A stretch of 64,000 nt of DNA from Sialis fuliginosa. Its lineage: Eukaryota > Arthropoda > Insecta > Megaloptera > Sialidae. This document shows, in pieces, positions 11,529 to 22,533 of this stretch. The DNA lies in assembly GCA_961205875.1 (NCBI GenBank), contig OY540815.1, positions 7,936,001 to 8,000,000 on the forward strand, written 5' to 3'. The notes beneath the pieces were generated by a model that saw only the letters and a list, made by a program, of their open reading frames with translations, made no database searches and was not told where the DNA came from. Numbering within the stretch: position 1 is the stretch's first letter; every line of letters starts with the position of its first letter. Made by a program: the position numbers and the translations under genes.

Positions 11529-11847
11529 TGTCCGGTATTATAAAGGAGCTAGCAAATTTGTTAGCTAGCAAGCACTTTAAAATGATATCAAACTTATATG
11601 ACAGTTCTTTTGGAGTTTGTTGAAGACTTTGACAAGATTCGCGCACACGTTGTAGGTAAATACCAACGGTATTAAGACAGTGGTGATATTATGAAAATTA
11701 TTTTGTACGGTGAAAGATGCGAACTGTGTTAGAATTAGTTGAAGTGTCACTGCTGTAAATTCCATAGATATTAGTACAGAATTAAAACCCCATTTGAAAG
11801 TGCTTGCTAACTAGCAAATTTTGTTAGCTCCTTTATAATACCGGACA
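11529..11847 (-). mobile_element. PIF/Harbinger-type MITE, family H2, copy 1
   Basis: The ends TGTCCGGTATTATAAAGGAG and its complement form long inverted repeats; TTA flanks both sides (11526-11528, 11848-11850). The copy at 51039-51369 is reversed and flanked by TAA; a longer relative lies at 43539-44435, also flanked by TAA. Three independent TWA duplications support PIF/Harbinger. The core holds a 62-codon minus-strand frame (11765-11577) that is also open in the 51-kb copy. By eye, however, the differences between the two are almost all amino-acid changing (about seven against one silent), so the frame does not look selected. Confidence 0.85.
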
Positions 11848-11850
11848 TTA

Positions 11851-14357
11851 GTCTAGGAAATACTAATATCCATTTTAATGGTTCTGTCTGATTGCTTGTT
11901 CTAGCTTGACACAAAAACTACTGAACCAATTTTGACGAGACTTTCACTGTTCGAAAGCCAAACATTATTTTTATAATTGATAGAAATATGGTGTCTATAG
12001 TTTTAAAGTAACTAGTCGCGCAGATGTTCAGCGATTTTAAAATACAAAAAGACAAAGCCACTTTGTAAATAATAAATCGATAATAAATTAGTCAAAATTA
12101 AGTACACCTGTTTGATAGAATCTTAATTACTTAAAATTTGACCCCACTAGAAACCAAAATCAAACTATATTCCTGTTTCAATATTGATTTCAGTTATCGA
12201 TATTGGGTATTAATTATATGTAATAATAATCATTTCCAGAAGTTATGATTAATCGATAATTTATTACATGTACATATACAGTACACAGTAAATTTATATC
12301 GCTGTCTCAACATTCGCACATTATATATGATATATTTAGTTCTATTAAAATATAATAACACGCATTCAAGATCCTAATAGCTATAGATCAACTATAACAG
12401 ATTTCTCTATGGTACAATTATTATCTAACAATACATTTAGCCAGAGAAGATTTGAATAATTTATTAATTTTATGGTACATTATGTAATAAATACTACATT
12501 TTTTTTAAAATAAACTTTACTGTTATAATTATCTTCAATTATTAACCTTAAATACATTTTTTATCTTGTTTCTTGTTAAAAATTATAAATATTTTTTTGA
12601 TAAAAAAACTTTTAAAATTAGATTTGTAATTATGAAATTGTAATTTATAATGATTTCAAACGAATATTACTTAACAGGGGTGGCAGTAATAATTTTTTTT
12701 CCTACAAAACTTGCTTATTTCTTAAATAATACCACTTTCAACATATCGTACTATTTAAAATTTTGTAGTTCTGGACATTCTGGAGCAAACTATTTGAGAT
12801 ACTGATCTTTCCGGGAGATAACAATATTACCATTCCATTCTTTATTTCGGGTTCTATAGTAAAATGCTTTAACCCAAATAGGGTTAACCTTCAAATAGGG
12901 AAGAGTTTACTTGCAACACTTCTTATAATTCCAAATCTAATACTTGTGTATAATATTTTAACGCCATTAAACAGAACATTTAATTGGCTACAAATATGCT
13001 ACGCAAAGTTAATGTGAATTTTTACTGTAAATATATGTTTTTATTAATTAAAAAATGTAAATTGTCCCTTTCATGTACATTTATGCAGACATTAAATAGC
13101 ACGATAGGGGTATATGAAAAAATATTTTTTTTACTTGTTTTGAAGCAAAATATATTAAATTATTATAAAAGCTTCTGCGTAAGAAATGTTGAAAATAAAG
13201 AGAAAACCTGTTATTTTTGACATTTTGTAAATTATATTATAATTGTCGCATGCTGAAGTGGTCGACCAATTTTCATTGAAATTCGCTGATCCTAAACTTA
13301 CAATTAGTTGACTCCTCCAATTTGATTATTATAATATTTAAATCATTTCTCCATGTATCAAACAAAGACATTTATTTTGAAACTCATTTGCTAGATAAAG
13401 AAGTACTCTTCGTTTATAGTACTCATATATATTTGTGCGATTAAATTAATATGTAATCTATTAAAAAAATTACAAGTAAATTTTATGGCAATAAGTATTT
13501 GATATTCCGAATTTTAGTATTCAAATATGTTAAACTTGATATAAAATTAATTTATGAAACGGACGTATATTTTTTTAAATTTAAAATGATGTTACTATAT
13601 AAGCTCCTCTGCCCTGCTAAAAGATAACCGATGATGTTTGTCTTAATATTTTTGAATCTGTTGTAAGCGATTCAGAGTTTTAGGGTGGCAGACGACTTTT
13701 GAAGCCCACAGTACCGTTGGTTGTAAAAAAATAAAGCAATACTTTGACAAAATCTAAAGTAACATTAGTTTTTCTTCAAATGAAAAAATATACATAATCA
13801 AACTTCGATTTAATAAAAAAAATAACAAAGCATATCGCATCGTTTGTCATTTTTCATAACAACTAATTAAAAAACATGAATAAACAAGTTGAATGCTATA
13901 TTAAAAAATTCAATATTTAACAAAGCAAAAGATCATGACAATAAAATATCAAGTGGTAATTTTCTTTTTACAAAAAAGAACTCCTCTTATATTCTTTAAC
14001 TTTATTTTATCGCTTGGAACTTTATGATGTCATATGAATAATGTTGTGAACTGAAGATGAAGAAAAAGAAGTTTTTCAGTGCAGTGAATGAAAATGATGA
14101 ACTGTTTTTGATTCAGTGAACATGAATATTCTGAAAAGGGTTATAACATCCATCGCTGAACCACGAGTATATTCAAATAAGCAAACGCGTTCTTTACACC
14201 TATTGTACCTAATCAATTGTAACGCGGACAATAAACCAGACTGGGATTATTACCATCATTAAGTCGTTTTGCACCATATTTTTGTACTAATGACATTTGC
14301 TTAATATAGAAATTCTTGTAATGTTTTATACACAGGTTAACAGAAAAAAAGTTTTAT
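11851..14357. other. AT-rich intergenic DNA
   Basis: No gene recognised. Positions about 11885-11965 (gacacaaaaactactgaacc, gagactttcactgttcgaaa) share a degenerate match with 56590-56650 and are probably an old repeat edge. The remainder is low-complexity with scattered short open frames. Confidence 0.45.
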
Positions 14358-14827
14358 GGTGCAGGATTCTCAGTATCTTTTTAAGGTAATTTTGGTCCGT
14401 TGAATCCGAAAATGACCATGGTTTTGCTCAATCTGCTTTTGTTTTTGAGATAATGCAATTAATCATTTGTAAAAATATACAAAAATTCGAATCTTCAATT
14501 TTTCAAAGTAAAAATCAATTAAAAAAAATCTTTTTATACGCCTAACAAACAGAAAAAAATATATCTTACAACATATTTTATGAAGATCGTGATGAAAATC
14601 ACGCCAAAAGCGAAAAAAAAAATATTTTTTCAACTAAAATTGTTTGTTTTGTAAAATTCAAAACATCGTAACTTCAACAATTTTAATTAGATTTTTATAA
14701 ATACTATGTCAGTTTAAAGTTATTAGTCTCAACTTTAACAGATTACTATTAATTTACTAAAATCGGATTAAAATTCACTTTATGGTCAATTATAGTTTAG
14801 CGCTGAAAAAGCACAGAACCCTGCACC
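14358..14827. mobile_element. 470-bp MITE with GGTGCAGG ends
   Basis: GGTGCAGGATTCT (14358-14370) is inverted at the right edge as AGAACCCTGCACC (14815-14827). The interior is AT-rich and non-coding, with a small hairpin near 14586-14607. A target duplication is not obvious. Family assignment is open, and this is the only copy in the window. Confidence 0.6.
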
Positions 14828-15129
14828 AAAATGGTTGTTGACTAGTCTAAATATGAGAGTAAAGAGATCTTCTGTTTATTTTTATTTAGAGGTAAGATTC
14901 GTAATTTTATTAAAAATAGCAATTTTTATTTTTTCTAATATATAAACAGAAATCTCTAATATATCTATAGTTGCAATCTTAAATATAATATGTTTCATTT
15001 AAGATTGCAGTGGTAGCGAACATAGGAACATAATATGCGGTTCTGACTGGGCAAAATGCCAGGCAGATTCACAATAACACAATTTTCACTAACGCAATAC
15101 ATCATGTTACCTTGGAAATAAATGCAATA

Positions 15130-15602
15130 AGCATGATGCCTTATTATTAAAAACTATTTTATGATGATCTTACGTGTCTCCTATTTCCAAAAAAATACTT
15201 ATTTCTGCATAAAAATGTGTCATGGCGCATTTTTGACGTCATGCCTATGTAAACACTTCTTGTCAACTATAATAAATCCTTGTTCCATCGCAAACGTTTC
15301 TCGGTTTTAGTTTTGGTAACACAAAACTGAGCAAATTGATAATTTAAAACCACATAATAATTTACAAACAGTGCAGATATTAATGAAACAAAAATGATGT
15401 TTACTTAGCCGTGACGTCATCCACTCTAACTGGTGTTTTATCTAACATGGCGGATTGCTGTATTTTGTGTTTTTATTTTAACAAAAATCATATTAATCTC
15501 CCTTTTAATATATAAATAAATACATTTTTTAGAATCTTGTTAACCTATTTTTAATAATTTAAAACCATAATTTCATTGATACTTTGTTACTGGCATCATG
15601 CC
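15130..15602 (+). mobile_element. MITE carrying two TGACGTCA sites, copy 1
   Basis: The ends GCATGATGCC (15130-15139) and GGCATCATGC (15592-15601) are inverted. Almost the whole length matches 56666-57210 on the opposite strand (shared words: gatcttacgtgtctc, catggcgcatttttgacgtc, aaatccttgttccatcgc, taacatggcggattgctg). Both copies contain two perfect TGACGTCA palindromes, here at 15234-15241 and 15412-15419, which are consensus CREB/ATF sites. No coding content. Confidence 0.75.
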
Positions 15603-16218
15603 TATTATATTCAAATTGTCAGATTAGTTATTATAAAAATGTGTATTATATTATCGACAATAGGATATTTGAAAACTAATATTCGTAATACAAAGGTGAT
15701 TTTTATTTCTTTTTTCATATATGTACATATTAAAAAAAATTATAGAATAGTGTCTGAGTGAATCTGAAATACTGTCTAATCCCCGCCCTCCACTGCAATT
15801 TTACAGCATTTTTTATTTGTCAATTTGTAATAGATACCTATATTGTTTTAATGTAAGTAACACTCTTATTTAAAGTTAATACAAAAATATTAATACATAA
15901 AATTTAAAGGATATCATTATAATGTATTTTTGCTGTGTTAAGATATGTGGCAATATATTTGCTTAATAAGAAGGTAAATTACCCGACAGATTGTCATGTA
16001 AATTGAGATAATTAGCCAGCTAACACACCTCTTTAGACGTAATTCCCACAAATAAATACACAGTTATTCACCTGTTTGGAATTTGCTTGTAAAATGATTC
16101 ATATTGTTATATAATTTTTATTATATGTAGTTCGACTAATGGGCATTGTTTGTATATATAACATGTTATCAAAGAAATAAAGGAATATTATTTTATAATT
16201 TAATTCTTTTGGAAAAAA
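15603..16218. other. AT-rich intergenic DNA, nothing recognised
   Basis: Low-complexity A+T sequence leading into the 180-bp tandem array. No supported gene. Confidence 0.45.
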
Positions 16219-17801
16219 TACCCCATCCTTTAAAACTTAATAAACCAGGAAGCTTTATTAAAGCTAGGTTTTTAGGGAACATTTTCCGGTGACAAATTCG
16301 TTTCGAGTTCAAATTTTGTAGATAGTTAGAGGAGGTCGAGGAAAACAATGTTTTGGCTACCAACTAAGGTTTAAAGAAGGGACAATAATACAAATAAATA
16401 CCCCATCCTTTAAAACTAAATAAACCAGGAAGCTTTATTAAAGCTAGGTTTTTAGGGAACATTTTCCGGTGACAAATTCGTTTCGAGTTCAAATTTTGTA
16501 GATAGTTAGAGGAGGTCGAGGAAAACAATGTTTTGGCTACCAACTAAGGTTTAAAGAAGGGACAATAATACAAACAAATACCCCATCCTTTAAAAATTAA
16601 TAAACCAGGAAGCTTTATTAAAGCTAGGTTTTTAGGGAACATTTTCCGGTGACAAATTCGTATCGAGTTCAAATTTTGTAGATAGTTAGAGGGGGTCGAG
16701 GAAAACAATGTTTTGGCTACCAACTAAGGTTTATAGAAGGGACAATAATACAGACAAATACCCTATCCTTTAAAACTTAATAAACCAGGAAGCTTTATTA
16801 AAGCTAGGTTTTTAGGGAACATTTTCCGGTGACAAATTCGTATCGAATTCAAATTTTGTAGATAGTTAGAGGGGGTCGAGGAAAACAATGTTTTGGCTAC
16901 CAACTAAGGTTTAAAGAAGGGACAATAATACAAACAAATACCGTATCCTTTAAAACTTAATAAACCAGGAAGCTTTATTAAAGCTAGGTTTTTAGGGAAC
17001 ATTTTCCGGTGACAAATTCGTATCGACCCGGGAAAAAATTTCAGATCTGAAGTGATCTCGGTTGATCTTCATTTTGGAACAAATCAGATCTTTGTAAATA
17101 AATAAACTTTTGTCTACCTTAAATAACAAATACACATATACTACCTATATGAGACCTTGTTTATAATTTAATCAATTTAAAAAAAATTGTACAGAAACGT
17201 ATTGATATTTGAGGCCCGTGTATTAAATTAATAAATAAATTCACAACTCACCCCCTGTCACCGATGAAGGGTTGTAATTGGTCTCATTCGATCCAGCGGG
17301 AAAAATACTTCGGGATACTAGGGTGTGGGGGGCAAAACAACCCTCTATCTAGCACAGGAATCGAGATATTTACGATTTTCTATAATGAATACCATAAGTA
17401 GCGAAACAGAGAAAAATTTTCCTAGTATCCCGAAGTATTTTTCCCACTGGATCGAATGAGACCAATTACAACCCTTCATCTGTGACAGGGGGTGAGTTGT
17501 GAATTTATTTATTTATTTAATACACGGGCCTCAAATATCATTCAATACGTTTCTGTATAATTTTTTTTTAATTGATTAAATTATAAACAAGGTTTCTATA
17601 TAGTATATGTGTATTTATTTGTTATTTAAGGTAGACAAAAGTTTATTTATCTACAATGATCTGATTTGTTCCAAAATGAAGATCAACCGAGATCACTTCA
17701 GATCTGAAATTTTTTCCCGGGGAGTTTAAATTTTGTAGATAGTTAGAGGAGGTCGAGGAAAACAATGTTTTGGCTACCAACAAAGGTTTAAAGAAGGGAC
17801 A
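16219..17801 (+). repeat. 180-bp tandem array, five units, one interrupted
   Basis: Units start with ataccccatcctttaaaa at about 16219, 16399, 16579, 16759 and 16939, so the period is exactly 180 bp. Each unit contains ccaggaagctttattaaagc, gaacattttccggtgacaaa, gtcgaggaaaacaatgtttt and ggtttaaagaagggac. Units differ at only a few positions (tttcgagttc versus tatcgagttc; gaggaggtcg versus gagggggtcg), which implies recent expansion or homogenisation. The fifth unit is split by the foldback element 17027-17721 and resumes at about 17722. No open frame spans the units. Confidence 0.95.
17027..17721. mobile_element. 695-bp foldback element nested in the 180-bp array
   Basis: CCCGGGAAAAAATTTCAGAT starts the element and its complement ends it. 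Arms 17027-17322 and 17421-17721 are inverted copies of about 300 bp around a 98-bp loop, with a small number of mismatches and short gaps. GA flanks both sides (17025-17026 and 17722-17723), and the surrounding satellite unit reads through once the insert is removed, so the limits are exact. The 2-bp GA duplication and CCCGGG ends do not match a superfamily that I can name with confidence. No transposase is present. Confidence 0.9.
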
Positions 17802-17814
17802 TTATGCAAAATAA

Positions 17815-18165
17815 AGTCAATGTCACGCCACTGGTGGGTGCACGCAAGAACCATAGACTACATAGAATCACTGGAATGATATATCAACATCTGTTGAGTG
17901 CGCTATTGTTTGTAAATGACCCGCTAGAGGGCAGCAGCAGCGACTGCGACGGTTGTGCAGACTAACTCCATAGCCGAATGCGACATAAAGATACATCCGT
18001 ACTTTTTAACCACTCACTTCCTTGTGAACCAAAGTAGCTGCTGTTGCCCCGGAGTCGAACTCGTGACTGCGTTAACATACCACCAGATGTATCTGGTAAC
18101 GATAACAGAGACATCTTTATTGTTTTCCACGCAACTATCGCTTGTTGTTCTTTTCTCATTGATAT
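17815..18165 (-). other. GC-richer segment with a B-box-like word
   Basis: This stretch is more complex than its surroundings (gacccgctagagggcagcag, gactgcgacggttgtgcag). On the minus strand gagttcgactcc (18052-18063) matches a pol III B box. An A box at normal spacing is not convincing, so a tRNA-derived SINE remnant is possible but unproven. Overlapping 65-72 codon open frames exist on both strands with no recognisable product. Confidence 0.3.
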
Positions 18166-18399
18166 AAGGAGTTGTCTGATATATAAATGTAAGTGTATTG
18201 TAAATATGTATACTTGTATGTTTGTTTCTATAGATATTGTTTATTATTTATTAGCTTGTTAGTTTAAACAATGTCTATGTAAAGTACTAACTAACAGTAA
18301 ATAAGTACCTATAAATTGTATTTGTTTTGTTTCCTGTATTCTTTATTTTAATTATTACAAAACTAATTGGCAAAAAGGATGCCACGATTTTTTGAAACT

Positions 18400-18690
18400 G
18401 GGTCAAAAATAGAAATGATCTCATGGTTTTTATTTATTACTGGCGTATTGGACCCGGTATTAGCCGGGAATATAAATTTCATCTGCAATACACCTATTAA
18501 ATATGGTTTTCACTCATCGATTACTATTTAAGATATTTTTTTTCGACTTCATGAACTTTACACCTAACCCTTTCTCGTGAAACACTAAAACCGAAATAAA
18601 ATCCGTTCAGTAGCTACTGAGAAAATCATACACAGACAGACATACCCGGAGAGGAAGTTTTTTTTATATTATGTATATAGACTAGAAATT
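18400..18690 (+). repeat. probable 3' tail of an old dispersed repeat
   Basis: gaaataaaatccgttcagta followed by gctactgagaaaatcatacacagacagacat is the kind of tail that is widespread downstream of lepidopteran non-LTR and Helitron-type repeats. It runs to an AT-rich edge (ttatattatgtatatag). No partner copy is complete in this window. Family not assigned. Confidence 0.35.
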
Positions 18691-18700
18691 ATAAATACAG

Positions 18701-19268
18701 AAGGTGCCGGCACCAATCTTGGATATGACCCCCGTAATGACTATTTTTAAATTAAATGTACTGAATTGGAAATATTTCTTGATATTTGAATACTACCATT
18801 TCTGAATATTAATCTATATACATTTAACTGTCTTACAGCGTGATTTGATGACAATCGGCCAATAGGTATCAAAATGGTGGACATTTAAACTGATTATAAG
18901 TATAATTTATTTATTAATTTTTATATTATTATCATATCAACTGCTTTACATTGTTTCAAATTTGACGATTCTGTCTTTTATATATTTTGTGTCGTAGTAC
19001 TTATCATTTTGTAATCATAAGTAATTGTCCATCATTGCGTGCTCATTACTGGTTTTACTTTATCCATTACTGGAGAAAAAATATAAACAAAATAAAATGC
19101 TATAATTTAAAAAAAAAACTATATTTGCGGACTTTGGTAATTAAATTGATTAAATAAAGAGTTACTTGTTTTATTAGTAACACGAGTTCATAAGAATTAC
19201 AAAAAAGAAGCTCCTCAATCACAAAAACAATAAACCTTGCTCTTATGCGGCCATAACTGGTGCCAGTT
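18701..19268 (-). mobile_element. family R element, copy A (reverse)
   Basis: This is the reverse-oriented counterpart of 19831-20345 and of 30145-31216. Diagnostic words, read on the plus strand, are ggcaccaatcttggatatg at the left, attactggttttactttatc in the middle and gcggccataactggtgcc at the right. The family ends carry AAGGTARWGGCACCA-like inverted repeats, degenerate here. It is non-coding. Together with copy B it forms an inverted pair separated by 562 bp. Confidence 0.7.
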
Positions 19269-19830
19269 TATTATTTCCTAGATATGCATACACTGATCTA
19301 ACATCTCAATCCAACTGTAAAACTAAAATAATATACACAAACTCTCACAAACAGAATGACCCTTCAAATCAACATGTGTGAAAATAGATAACAATTTAAA
19401 TAAAACTAAAAGCAAATATTAATTGTCTCAGTAGGTATTTTATTTTTGACACGCAGTAGGTACGTATGTGTATAAATGCAAATTAGACAATAAAAAATAA
19501 CAATATATTACAAAACACTTCTGTCACAGTCTGACCGTTACCCGCTGCATGACATCTTTATTTAGGAAAACAGTTGTTGCAAAAGTGGATCGTTTGTGTA
19601 TATAACGATTATTTTCATCTCTTTTCTTCAAACGGCTCACAACGGTATCACATATCAGTTGTTAATTTTGTTTGTTATATAAAAACTACTGCCTTGTACG
19701 TATTCGTATAGTAGAAATTCAGTAATGAATAAAATACTGTTAAAGTTACACGAGACAACTTAAAAACTATCATATATTAGCCTAATTGTAAGTAAGAATA
19801 ATGTACAGTAATCCCTCCATTTACGAGTAC
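19269..19830. other. spacer between inverted family R copies
   Basis: AT-rich sequence with no open frame or repeat partner. If copies A and B were transcribed together, this would be the loop of a 500-bp stem. Confidence 0.45.
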
Positions 19831-20345
19831 GGTAAAGGCACCAGTTATGGCCGCTATAAGAGCTAGTTTTCGGTTTTTTTGGATTAATGGGCTTGTTTTT
19901 TGTAATTATCATGAACTCATATTACTAATAAAACAAGTAACACTTTATTTAATCAATTTAATTACCAAAGTCCGCAAATATATTTTGTTTTTTAAATTAT
20001 AGTTTTTTATTTGTTTTTTCTCCTGTAATGGCAAAGGTAAAACCAGTAATGAGCACGCAGTGACGGACACTTGATAATGATTACAAAATGATAAGTACTA
20101 CGACACAAAAGATATAAAAGAGAGAATCGTCAAATTTGAAACATAAAAGCAGGTGCTATGATAATATAATACATAGTTAATAAATAAATTATACTAATAA
20201 TTAGTTTAAATGTCCACCATTTCGAACACTGTAAGACAGTTAAATTTATATAGATTAATGTACATCAACACATATTTCTAATTCAGCACATTAAATTAAA
20301 ATTTTCCATTACTGGGGTCCTTGCCAAGACTGATGCCACTACCAT
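19831..20345 (+). mobile_element. family R element, copy B (forward)
   Basis: It starts ggtaaaggcaccagttatgg and ends cttgccaagactgatgccac followed by tacc. It is colinear with copy C at 30145-31216 once the nested insertion in C is removed. The ends give an inverted GGTARWGGCACC / GGTGCCACTACC. No open frame of note. No clean target duplication is visible in this copy. Confidence 0.75.
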
Positions 20346-20574
20346 ATTTATTTTTATGAAATGTTTAGAAATAAACTGCCCTTGTCAGCACAAGACTTCC
20401 TTATTATACTTTCTGTTAAGAAATTGAAAATAAACAACATTACGTAAATTGTTGGTTTTGTTAATATTTGAGATATATTTTAATTCTATTCTGTGATTTT
20501 ATTTAAAACGTTTTTATTATAAATCGTTATAAAAAAATTTTTGTTTAAAAAAATGTTGTTGAAATAAAATAAAG

Positions 20575-20797
20575 AAAATAAAAAGTTTCTTTGTTTTCAA
20601 TAATAAATTTTTAAATCTAAACAGAACAAAAATTATTTGTACTTTTTGGTCTGATTCGCTTTTTTAGGTAATTTAGGTGTTGATTTGTGAATATTACAAT
20701 AATAACTAATCGTGTTTCTACTTAATTCAATTATATTTTTCTAAAAGTTTAACAATAATTCCGTAGTCCACGCGAGCGAAGCCGCGGGCACAGCTAG
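20575..20797 (+). mobile_element. 3' fragment of a Helitron
   Basis: It is colinear with the last 220 bp of the 24600-25417 Helitron: aaacagaacaaaaattattt, taatttaggtgttgattt, attccgtagtccacgcgag, then the hairpin cgcgagcgaagccgcg and the CTAG end at 20794-20797, followed by T as expected for insertion between A and T. The 5' part is absent. Confidence 0.8.
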
Positions 20798-21670
20798 TAA
20801 CTTTATAAATAAGCTTTTTTTATTCAAAAAAGTATGAATATAACAAAATTTATTTAGAGACAAAAAAATATTATTTACAACTGTTAGCAAAACAAAAAAC
20901 AAAAAAAATATTCTATATTGTCTTACGTAAACATTGTTTTCAAATCAATATCATAAAAAGCATATCGAAATTTCAGACATATTCGACAAATCTAAAAAAG
21001 AAACATCATATGTTACTTTGCTATAAATATGCAAGCTAGATTGAACTTGAGATTAGTAAAACTAGAATTGGTCTAGACAAAAAAACAATAATCATTATTT
21101 TCTTTGAATATGACAGCTAGCTCAAGATAATAATATATCACAATACCTTATATGCATATAAGTTACTAATATCAGAATTTTTACTTACATAAATCTTTTT
21201 TTTTTTGTTAATAAATTAACATATTTTTATCTGACATAAAACAATAATATAAATAATAATACACAATATTAATTTAACATTTCATCGTAATAAATGAATA
21301 GAGTTTAATAAAACAGTAGACAACTAATTCTATGATTTATTGTGGTTTTTGTATGTGACCGTTACCAGAATACTTCAACTACACATCAGTTACAAATAAT
21401 TCGTTTTATTTTGATTATCCGGTATAATAAATGGAACAGGAAATAATAATAACAGGTAATACAAAATTACGATAAGTAAGTACATATGTATGTATTTTTC
21501 TGTATTTGATTTTCAACAGATTGGTTTTACACTAACTGTTATTATTTTTATGATTCTTACAGTTCCATTGCTCTTATTTTAAGTATGTAACTGTAGGTAT
21601 ATAGTTGTTAAAATCAAATGAAAACGAAACAGGAATAGAATTATTAATATACTTTAGTATTGTACCTAGA
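20798..21670. other. AT-rich intergenic DNA, nothing recognised
   Basis: Low-complexity sequence with many oligo-A and ATAATA runs. No supported feature. Confidence 0.45.
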
Positions 21671-21735
21671 TCAGTGGTCCTCTAACTTAATAACGTTGGA
21701 GCTACATTCGAAATTGAAATTGAGCTACACTACAC
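21671..21735 (+). mobile_element. hAT-like terminal fragment
   Basis: atcagtggtcctctaactt followed by ttggagctacattcg has the CAGTGGTTCTCAAACTT look of a hAT-family MITE end. Only about 65 bp can be seen before the family-S repeat begins. Confidence 0.4.
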
Positions 21736-22300
21736 ATTAGGGTGTTTAAAAAAAAAATTTTCGGTCCCATTGGCTTGTGTTTTAGCTTTGTATTAAAAGT
21801 TAATTGTCCCAAAATTTCAGACTCATAGATCAAACCTGTGGACGGTGCAAACTGAGTCTTTTTCCCCATTTGATTAAGATGGGAAAAATTACTTTTTTAC
21901 TTATGCTTGAATATCTCGTTGAAATTTTTTTTTATTTTAATTTCTTATAGCAGTATATCATAGAGAATTAAATTTCTTACAAAAAAGATCATAGATCGAG
22001 TATTTTTAAAGATATGTTCGTTTAAACATTATCATAAAAAGTAAAATCCAATTTTTATGATAATTTTTTAACAGAGAAATGTCTATTTGGAACTATCACC
22101 TCTCATACATACTAAATTCAATTGTAATTTAAAGCATATTTGCATATTATAAATTTTTAACTGACGCCTCTGGGATAATATGCGATTTTGACAATTAAAA
22201 AAAGATGGCTGCCGACAAATTTTGGTAACACATTAATATACGGACTTACGGACTAGCATTGGTTATTATGTATCCATAGTCTTTCTTAATCTAAGGAAAT
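21736..22300 (+). repeat. dispersed repeat, family S, copy 1
   Basis: The right half (about 22050-22300) is matched in reverse at 59993-60228: aacagagaaatgtctatttg, gcctctgggataatatgc and ccatagtctttcttaatc are shared. The left half has no second copy here. It is non-coding and AT-rich. In both places a hAT-like sequence lies next to it. Confidence 0.6.
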
Positions 22301-22533
22301 AGTAATTAGTAATTTGTTTTCAAACTTATATCTGTCAAAAAATATTTTACTGTTGAAAACAAAGTACTGTTGATTAATTTAAAATTTATCAGTTAATTTC
22401 GAGGCGGCATTTCAAATTGCACCAATCACACATCGTTAATTTGACCAAAGGTTACTACAACATTTATAATTGTCCCCATGTTAAATTTCCTATGTCTTAA
22501 TCAACTTGGAATACACTGTATGTTATATAAATT

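Noticed and set aside
11577-11765. 62-codon frame shared with 51132-51320 as a conserved small protein
   Set aside because: Both lie in copies of one MITE. By eye about seven of eight differences change the amino acid, so there is no sign of purifying selection.
16219-17801. CRISPR-like repeat array
   Set aside because: Units are 180 bp, contiguous and without variable spacers, in a eukaryotic transposon landscape.
18044-18070. A tRNA or SINE at the B-box-like word
   Set aside because: No A box at proper spacing; kept only as a low-confidence note.
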